NCBI GenBank assembly: GCA_948567375.1
Contig: OX419757.1
Coordinates: forward strand, 10,120,974 to 10,184,973
Direction: 5' to 3'
Length of the DNA: 64,000 bases
From: Lunularia cruciata
Lineage: Eukaryota; Streptophyta; Marchantiopsida; Lunulariales; Lunulariaceae
Below the pieces are notes generated by a model. The model saw only the letters and a program-made list of their open reading frames with translations. It made no database searches and had not been told where the DNA came from. This document shows, piece after piece, positions 56,184-64,000 of the stretch. Each line of letters begins with the position of its first letter. Positions within the stretch are counted from its first letter, which is position 1. The position numbers were made by a program, and so were the translations under genes.

Positions 56184-57200
56184 TGATATACTTGATACTA
56201 TAGTTAGTTCACTCTTTATGTGATAGATTGGAAGCAATTAAAAATAGGCAAGATAGCACCCAACCTCTTGATCCTTACATAATTGGAGTAGATGGTTATC
56301 TAGAGCTAGAGAAACTTAACTACCAACTAGGAAGCAATTATAGGTCTTTGGAGTTCATGTGTTACTTTCTATATGAGTTGAAATTCTATAGTGTATGATG
56401 TTGACAACAATTTATATTATATAGCAATGTGTATATGTATGATAGTTGTCACAACATTTGCATTGCAAAAGCTTGTTTTTTAGGATGTTGGAATGTTAGT
56501 TTTGGCAATCACTTTATTATCATTACTTGATGAAGGACTACTTACTGATAGTTAGATTTTGTATCTGGGCTACGAATCATACCATTAGAGCTCCCATTTG
56601 CACCCTCAAATGGGCTGCCATATGAACAATTAGGGTTGGATTCCTTGTTGCTCCAAAGGAAGTTTACCTCAAAGTGTAGTTCCAAATATCTCACTTCTTC
56701 TATGTGAGACTTCAAGCTCTTGGCTATGGTGGATAGATGTTTGCAATAGAGTTTAGCACGCATCACCTCAATTCTCTTAGCTAGAGTAAGTTAGGCTTGA
56801 TAATGTAATCAAGCCTATTGTTGGCAGATTATTGAGTTAAGTGTTCAGATTTAAAACATGATTTGAGTTGTGAATGACTTATTGTTGTGGGTCTTTAGAG
56901 TTCATGTGTGAGTCTCTATATGAGTTGTACTTCTATAGTTTATCATGTTGATAGTGATATTTATTGTGTAGCAATGTATATATGCAAAAAACATTTCATG
57001 TGTGGAGAGTGATATCTTGCATATTAGGGACCATTATAGAAGAATACTTGGTTAAAAATCAATTGCTAATTGATCATTTTTCACTTTTGCTAATATGTTT
57101 TTATAATAACTTTTCCACATAGTGCTTGCACAATCTTGCTATTTGTAGTTATCAGTCTCTTTGTATTTAAGTTCTCTTGATAGTAATATAGCCAAAGCAA
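56184..57200 (+). other. 3' non-coding region of family C copy 2
   Basis: Aligns in reverse complement with 4091-5110 (tatgagttg-acttctatagt blocks at about 56345-56470 and 56890-57000). An extra segment of about 260 bp (56561-56825) separates the two blocks. It carries a short minus-strand frame with no recognisable product. Outer end not defined. Confidence 0.45.
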
Positions 57201-60141
57201 AGAAAACTATGAGGAATCCTTGAGGTGATCCTTTGATCTTCAAGGATTGACAAATGGGTATTGAGAGCTAGGAGGGATCTACTCCAAAGTAAGCATTTGA
57301 TGTTTCTACTTTCAAATTGGGAATTGCATTCTCTTATGTTCATTCAAGAGATGTGGAGAAGAAATGAAAGATCAATTGGGGGTCTTTGTGTGAATCCATT
57401 ATAATTGGACAAAGGAGCATTAGAGGATGGTAACCAAGGTATCTTTTCTAGTCTATAATGATATTTTTTTACCCAAAACAAACTATCTACATAACTACCA
57501 ATCAGGTAGTTAAGAGAAAACTTATCAACTAGCCATATATGTTCTATTAATAGGCCCGCTCCATGATAAGGAACTTGAGGATGGTGGAGCTACTTACTTG
57601 GCTCCATTTTCAATTCACTTTTACATATGCGTGAATCATTTAAGATGAGAGGAGGAATTTGGCTCTTGATTTGTATCAAAGGAGTACTTCTTGCCTCAAC
57701 CTAAAAGATCAAGAATCATCAAGATGTAGATGCAAGTTTCTCTCATCAAGAGAATTTGTGGAAGTGAAGGAGGTGACAATGTTAGCCACTCCCACAAAGA
57801 AGAAGCAATCCTCTACCAACAAGAATGTAGAGAGACCACCAAAGAGAGAGAGTTGAAATCCTCAACTATTGGTGGTTTCTTCCAATGAAGAAGAAGCAAA
57901 AGGTGAAGACATTGAAGAAGAAACTAAAGACAACATTGTAAAATAACTTACTCTATAGGGATTTGAGTCAAATTTAGAGGAAGAAGGAGACAATCAAGCA
58001 GAAGCAAAGTTATTTCCTCCAAAAGAAGTACAAAGAGAAGAAGATGAAGAAGTAATGGTCAAAGAAAAAGAAGATCAAGAAGAATTTTTACTAAAAGAGA
58101 TTCTGAGTTTAGCTCAAGTAGAATTGAGCCAAGAAATTCAAGATAAAGACCAGGTGGACGTGGAAGGAGAAATAAGGGAGACCTCACTTGCAATGCTCCA
58201 AGAAGAAAGAGGCTAAAGTTTCTTCACATAAATAGTTTTGGCATCACTTGTAGTAGATGGGGCAGACTTCATAATAAATTCAATAGGACCAACTCTTAGG
58301 TTCATGTTAGTGATGATTCTTCTACATAGAGAGGAATGGCTTGACACAATGAACTACACCTCATTAGTAAAGCATATGCACACACAAAAGTAAGAAGCAA
58401 ATGAGAAGGTGACTAAACTATAAGGGGACTTAGGAAGGGTGAGCAATATGTACAAAGATGAATGTACAAAGGAGAACACTCTAGTGTAAGAGAATCAAGA
58501 GCTCAAGAGGCATAACAACTCATTGTTATTAGAATAAGAACTATATGAAGAACATGACCAAAGAATGCAATGAGAATTAAGCACTCTTAAAATAGAAGGG
58601 AATCATAGGCACCAAGACTACAAAGAATAGCTACAAAAAAAAGACAAGGAGAAGACACTCATCTCATTGAGAGATAATTAGCAAATGAAAAGATAACGAT
58701 TGTCACTTTGGAATTGTAGATGGCTAAATACCACAAAGGAGTAACAATCCAATTGGAGGCCTTGCAAAACAAACTATAAGAGGAGAAAGATAACATAGCC
58801 ATTGTTAAAGACAAGATAATGGATGATAATCAGTGGGGCATATAATCATTCAAAGGAAAGAATGGTAAGGATAACTCAAGAGTTAGAAAGGATCACAAAT
58901 CATAGGTTAAAGCTCCATAAATAAGCTGCAAGGATCAGATGCTAGAGCTCTAGAAGGAAATTGTACTAAGTAAACTCATCAATGCAAAGATCCATGAGTT
59001 GAAACGTCAAACTCAAATGCTTAGTGCTCAAGTATATGATGATCCCAAATTAGAGAAAGTATCCTTGAAGTTAAGAGAACATACATGTAGAATGCTTCAA
59101 GAAACTTGCATTAAATTACTACTAGAAATCATAGATTTTGAGAGAACTAAAAGTTCCTTAGACAAGCTACAAGTATAGATAGTTCTTTGTGGTAGAGTAG
59201 TACAAAGTATCCTTCACTACATGAAGATTTGTCACAAATGTACATTTCTTCTTAGTTATGTAATCTTTGGAGTAGAAGTCTAAAGAAAACAACTTAGAGT
59301 TTCTTCATAGAGAACTAAAGCACTTTCCAAGATACATGTTAGTAATTTAATAGTGTATAGATCAGCATATTAGGATAGTAAAATCCTGATTGTATAGTCC
59401 AAATGCATGGTATGCAATTTTGTTAGACCTTTGTACTTCCATAGCCATCAGATTTGTTCAATTAGGAGTAGGACAAGCTACTCAAGGCTTCTATTATTGT
59501 AAATATGCATTTGATCCATGTAAGGGAGTAAAGTGAAAGACCAAGAGCTCTTTGTCACTTTTGCTAAATTCTGAGTATTGGTAGTGATTCTTTGGTGAGT
59601 AGTGGAGTGGTGAGGAACTTCATAGTAGGAACTCAAGTAATTGAGTGTGTGTAATCACTAGTACTTGTGGCTAGAGTCTGGGATCCTTGGTAATTTTGAA
59701 GGAATATAGAAATGCCTTGATGAGTCTAAAGTGAGTTGTAGTGTTGAAAGTACCACAAAATTTAAAGGTAAAGATTAATCACCAATGCAAAAAACGTTTG
59801 TAGTTGTGCCATCTAGGAAGGGTAAAACAATTCCTTTAGAGGTGTGTTCTTTGTAGTGAAGTAACCACTTTGGAGTGACTCGGATCATCACCTTTAGGAA
59901 TTAGTTAGAACTTAGCTTATGTGAAAGTGACTTTTGGATTTTCTTTTTCCCATAGTGCACTGCAATTGCTGATCATACACTCTTTTGGGAGTGATTCTTG
60001 ACCAAGAGGTTGAATACAAAACAATCAAGAACTAAGTTAGTCACTTCTCTTTAAATCTATTCATTTCTAAAACGTATCTATGTTGGAACAAGCTATTTCT
60101 TACCAATTTACTACAAAGTGTATGATATTGTGTTGTCACAA
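57200..60141 (+). mobile_element. D4: diverged D element
   Basis: The right end TTGTCACAA at 60133-60141 and the preceding 600-700 bp align with D1-D3 (gttgtagtgttg-x-aagta, gaccaagaggttg-aatac-like, cgtatctatgttggaac-like blocks). The left end is not certain. Coding homology starts by 57560. Confidence 0.6.
57560..59230 (+). pseudogene. Coiled-coil protein gene of D4 (decayed)
   Basis: YLAPFSIHFYICVNHLR at about 57590-57640 equals HYFDPFAAHFYFGLNLL of D2. A basic/acidic linker follows (NEEEAKGEDIEEETKDN, QREEDEEVMVKEKEDQEE), then a long Glu/Lys-rich heptad region to about 59200 with many stops. More diverged from D1-D3 than they are from one another. Confidence 0.55.
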
Positions 60142-61753
60142 GTTACCTTTGATAAAGCAGCATATTCGAGCTCCCATATTGAATAATAATACTCAATAAA
60201 AAAATTTAATTTCACGTTGCACTAAATGAAATGACATATAGATATTTGGAATCTTAATTACGAACCCAACATTATACAAAATCCACTCAAGTAAAAAGGC
60301 TGATTATAACTTTCATATAGAAATTTTTTCTCTATATCTTCATAACTACAAAATATATGCTTAATGATTTATGGTTTATGATTTACTTGGGTTATGCATA
60401 GAGCTGCAAATGAAGAAACATTATAGATCTGATCAGACACAAATCTCACTTTACATGACAACTAAAATCAATAATTTGATATAGTGTATGTTTAAGTTGT
60501 TTATCTTTATTAAAATTACTATTAATAAGTCTAAAACTAAATTCTATGAAAGTTGCTTGGGTAGTTCACTAATCTCCAGATGGAAAATTCTCAATAGCTC
60601 ATTAGTATTTCATTCATTAATTATTTTGAAATTACCAATAATTGTATCTCTTGTTTTTCCAACCCAAAAATTAGTTATGTGTCCAAGTTTGTGCTAAAAA
60701 TACCTCACTTTATATTCAAAATATATTTTTTCAATGCTTATACATATAGAGTAATCCTCAAGAAAGCAAAAATACACCTAAGTTTCACAAGATAATTTTG
60801 TAATCAACATTATTCTACTTCAGTTCCAATATATCTGTCAAAATTGAATGAATATTTTGATAACCTGTATGATAAATTTGGAAAAATATATTGATTTCCT
60901 AAAAAAAATATTTATCCTTTTTTTCAGTACTTTGCATAGAAACTTCTAAGAAAAGTTATGTTTACATCATTCAATGTATTTCAAAGCCAAGACTTCAATA
61001 ACTAATATATCAGTCTTCACCATTGGCATAAAAACTCCTTTCATATTTTCAAATATTTGAATATAATATTCAATAATAAACCTTGCTTTATATCTACCAA
61101 TTGAACCACATAGATTTAATGTAGTTTTTTAAGTGTAATTACTTGTCACTACAGTTTGTTGGAAAAAGATTCCTTTTTGAAAAAAGTTTTGAAATTATCC
61201 AAATCTCATATTGTTAGAGAAAAACTATGATTGGACATATTTTTCTCAGTTTAATTTTCTGATCTTTGAAGTACCTCAATAAAGGACAGTGAATAATCTA
61301 AACACATACTAAACCGAAAAGAGTAAAGAATTCTCTAGATCATACCTTTAATATGTCAATATTTTCTTTCTCTTTTTGAAAGTTGATAATTGGATATTTT
61401 GAATCCATTATCTTTATTTTCATTTAGAATTTTGTTTTTAGGTCTTGACATATATGAACCATCAATTATTCTTTTGAGATCCAAGTGCATTAGGATAATT
61501 ATCCCAATTTCCGTTTAATAATGATATTGAGTAGAAATGTCATAAAGTAGAAACTTGAGCATTCCACACACACACATTATCTTTACTTTGATTTAGAATT
61601 TTATTTTTAGGTCTTGACATATATGAACCATCAATTATTCTTTTGAGAGCCACATATATTGAGGATAATTATCCCCATTATCTTACATTGTTCCACTCCT
61701 CCATTCCCTAGCTAATTCCCTCTCTATTATTTTTCCTTTACTCTTTACCTAAT
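60142..61753. other. AT-rich tract without a gene
   Basis: Very AT-rich with short frames only. A 100-bp block beginning cattatcttta and holding gacatatatgaaccatc occurs at 61406-61505 and 61575-61674 (period 169). A CA microsatellite is at about 61566-61576. Confidence 0.6.
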
Positions 61754-62177
61754 TCATGGTTTGACTTCTCGTGTGTACCGTGTTCCTAACCAAATCCAAC
61801 CCACAATTTAATTTTCATCATTCACACATTGCTTATTGGTGGTCTATTACATCATGTTTTCTATTTCTTGCCATTGTTTGCATAGCTATTATCAATTTCA
61901 AGTTGTTTACTTGTCCTTTACATATATTTTATTCTCAATTTGTTGCAATTATGCATTTGCCTGATTCATGGTTTACCTTCCATATCTATAGTGTTCCTAC
62001 CTAACTCCAACCCACATTTTTAATTTTCATTATTCATGCACCGCTTACTAGTGGTCTATTACATAACATTTTCTATTTCTCAACGTCTATTTTGCATAGT
62101 TGTTATTGATTTCAAGTTGTTTACTAGTCCTTTAGAATATATGTTCTTCTCAATTTGTCTCAATTATGTCTTTGCTT
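61754..62177 (+). repeat. 212-bp tandem duplication
   Basis: Units 61754-61965 and 61966-62177, both starting tcatggttt and containing gtggtctattaca, with scattered differences. Confidence 0.85.
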
Positions 62178-63418
62178 CATGTTACTTTTGAATGCATTCT
62201 ACCTTATGGATTTATCACTATTTTATCATTGTGCATCATGTACATCTTGGTTACCAATCATTTTCATTTCATGAGTTTTGGATAACCTATTCCCCAAAAT
62301 GGCTTCTACTATCATATACCTATATATACCATATTTTCACTATGAGACTAGAATTTTGGGGTTTGTGTTCAACCACCTCTTTGTTTTATCTTGAAATAGA
62401 TTCTTTTGATTCTTTATAAAAGATTCAAGCCATGCTACAGTAGTTGGTTTAGGATAGGTAAGTTCATGACATATTGCTCCATTCATCATCTAGTGTATTC
62501 TTTCTTTTGAACAGCCTTTTGCTCCTCCCTTCTCTGGTTTCCTTGATTGTTTTATTCTAGTCTTCTCTTCTTCAAATTCACACTCTGTTGATAGTTACTC
62601 CTTCTGGTCTTCACTCCCTTCAGTCCCTTGAGCCTTGCTCTATGTCCAAAATAGTCAGTCCTTTTAGTCCCTCAAGCCCTGCTCTATGTCCACCTTCTGG
62701 TTATCACTCTCTTTAGTCCCTTGAGCCCTACTCCATGTCCACCATAACATGCCATATCCACCTCTTACTATTCCCAGTCTATGGTTCTATCCACCTCATA
62801 TCACATATGACTTTGTTGGGTCTTGGTCTTTGTTCAGTCCTAATTTCAATTCTCACATTGACTCTTCATTTGCTCACCTTGATAACCATGTTCCTTTTAC
62901 ATACCCTTCTTCTCATTTTATTTGTTACCCAATTCCAAGGTCCATACCAGCCTCCTCTGGTCAGCCACTTCCTGTTCATAGCACTGATTTCATCATCTTT
63001 TCTTGTTCCATGCTGACTCACCTTTGTCCATGTCAGACTTACTATTCATGGTCACTATTCTACCCATGTTTGGCATTACTCTTTGACTCACCTCATGGCA
63101 CATCAAGGTGACTACTATTTACTATCTTGAGATTTATAGCTTTACCCATCCCTCTTTTGCCTACACCTTACCTCTTCTATGCGGCACACATAGGGAACTC
63201 TCTGCATGGAAATACCTCTTTTAGATCCATCTTTATACTTCACCTTACGCATACTTTCCCTTTCCCTTTCCCTTTGAGCAGAATTGATTGGCTCATGAAA
63301 AGGACACATTTGCTCACTAATCATTTCTATAGACCCTGATCCCATTCAACAGCATTTAAGGGCTTTCAGATTTTGCCATGCAAAGAATGTTTTGTTTCTT
63401 CACCCCTAAAATGACTTT
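62178..63418. other. Pyrimidine-rich tract with minisatellite, no gene recognised
   Basis: A 44-50-bp unit with agtcccttgagcc and tgctctatgtcca occurs three times at 62600-62742. A 120-codon Pro/Ser/Tyr-rich frame at 62749-63111 has no similarity I recognise and reflects the C/T-rich composition. Confidence 0.5.
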
Positions 63419-63817
63419 GGAGTTATATATATCATTTATTCCTTACATAATGGCTAATGCTATGTGGGCCAAACAATGAGTTTTTCCTTTTGAAGATTCC
63501 AACAACACTGTTGCCTGGGAAATTCTCTCTTGGTTCTTTATTCTTCTACCTTCAAGTTTACTCCCTTGATGGGAATGATGGCCAAATTTTGGTTCCATGG
63601 CTTTAGGCTATTCCTTGTGGTCAAGGTACCTCCAAGTACTCACTTTAGATATTTTGCCAATGCCGAGGAGCTCTTTTGGATCTGTTTCCTCAACTATTGT
63701 GCTCCTCAAGGGTACAATGTTGGTGCAAGAGCATCTCAAAACCACCTTTGGAGACATCAAAGAGAAAAACACCATTTTTCTCTCACCTATCACACCTTTT
63801 GTTTTGTTTGCTCTTGA
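63419..63817 (+). pseudogene. GIY-YIG nuclease-like frame (decayed)
   Basis: One frame contains GVIYIIYSLHNG, stop (63455), CYVGQTM, a stop (63491), RFQQH, then HGFRLFLVV, ANAEELFWICFLNY and APQGYN at 63704-63718. This matches the order of a GIY-YIG domain: the two strand motifs, Arg, His, the Glu region and the terminal P-x-GYN. The stop after NG replaces the usual Lys (AAA/AAG to TAA/TAG). GIY-YIG nucleases occur in Penelope-like elements, homing endonucleases and some viral and host proteins. Nothing nearby settles which. Confidence 0.55.
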
Positions 63818-64000
63818 TCATTCTTCCCTTTCCACACTCCCTATGGCCAACTTTTCCATTTCTAGAAGATCTACATTTCTATACTACCTCCAAAGCATTT
63901 CTCATCTGTTCATGATGCTTGACTTTGATGCCTTCTCTGATTCCTTTCTTGCCCATTTTAGAGTTTGTAATTTGATGTAGATCATACATATCCATAAAAA

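Noticed and set aside
63142-63345. 67-codon minus-strand frame
   Set aside because: Reverse of a pyrimidine-rich stretch; composition-driven.
1-64000. CRISPR arrays, bacterial operons, rRNA genes
   Set aside because: Looked for and not seen. Repeats here are LTRs, tandem duplications and short dispersed modules.

Overview
The window is a repeat-built stretch of a land-plant nuclear genome. Nearly all recognisable coding material belongs to Ty3/gypsy LTR retrotransposons: initiator-Met-tRNA-type primer sites, CCHC gag knuckles, D-x-G-A protease relics, RT, RNase H, DDE integrase and chromodomains. I see no intact host gene. The species cannot be fixed from the sequence. Chromoviruses plus a Ty3-type lineage carrying a C5-cytosine-methyltransferase domain and a PHD finger would suit a large, TE-rich, possibly spore-bearing plant genome, but that placement is inference.

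Layout. (1) 1-4090: CpG-richer tract without a gene, full of short dispersed repeats. (2) 4091-31700: an old minus-strand Ty3-type copy (family C, copy 1), split by an 18.6-kb nest. The nest is a decayed chromovirus (A-old, 6998-25564), which holds a gene-carrying element of an unrecognised family (D1, 8510-12099), an inverted A-type solo LTR (12648-20693), a B-type solo LTR inside that, and a nearly complete young chromovirus (A1, 13157-19754) inside the B LTR. A-old also holds a second B solo LTR (23893-24582). Copy 1 also carries an E-type solo LTR (27841-28305) and an A-type solo LTR (29624-30373). (3) 31700-33060: head-to-head junction between the two C copies. (4) 33061-about 57200: plus-strand C copy 2, split by an RT-deleted chromovirus (A2, 34373-39588), D2 (40761-45280), D3 (46546-48471) and the youngest insertion, chromovirus E (49605-55245). 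(5) about 57200-60141: D4. (6) 60142-64000: AT-rich tract with tandem duplications and a decayed GIY-YIG nuclease frame.

Most insertions are proven by target-site duplications (ggtga, cttat, attga, cttgg, gcact/gcatt, agtat/agtac, gacc) or by comparison with an uninterrupted homologue elsewhere in the window.

How the parts work. A and E are classic chromoviruses with a -1 frame relation between gag and pol. In all copies a heptamer lies exactly 12 nt before the gag TAA stop. A has an extra conserved small ORF between primer site and gag. E carries a dense array of GAAGCTTC palindromes, some forming perfect heat-shock elements, upstream of a TATA box in its LTR. C couples retrotransposition to chromatin: a methyltransferase domain (motifs I, IV with PCQ, VI) between protease and RT, and a PHD finger after integrase. 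D has one long coiled-coil reading frame, constant termini and no recognised transposition enzyme. Most nonsense changes are C-to-T or G-to-A, as expected for long-term methylated, silenced repeats.
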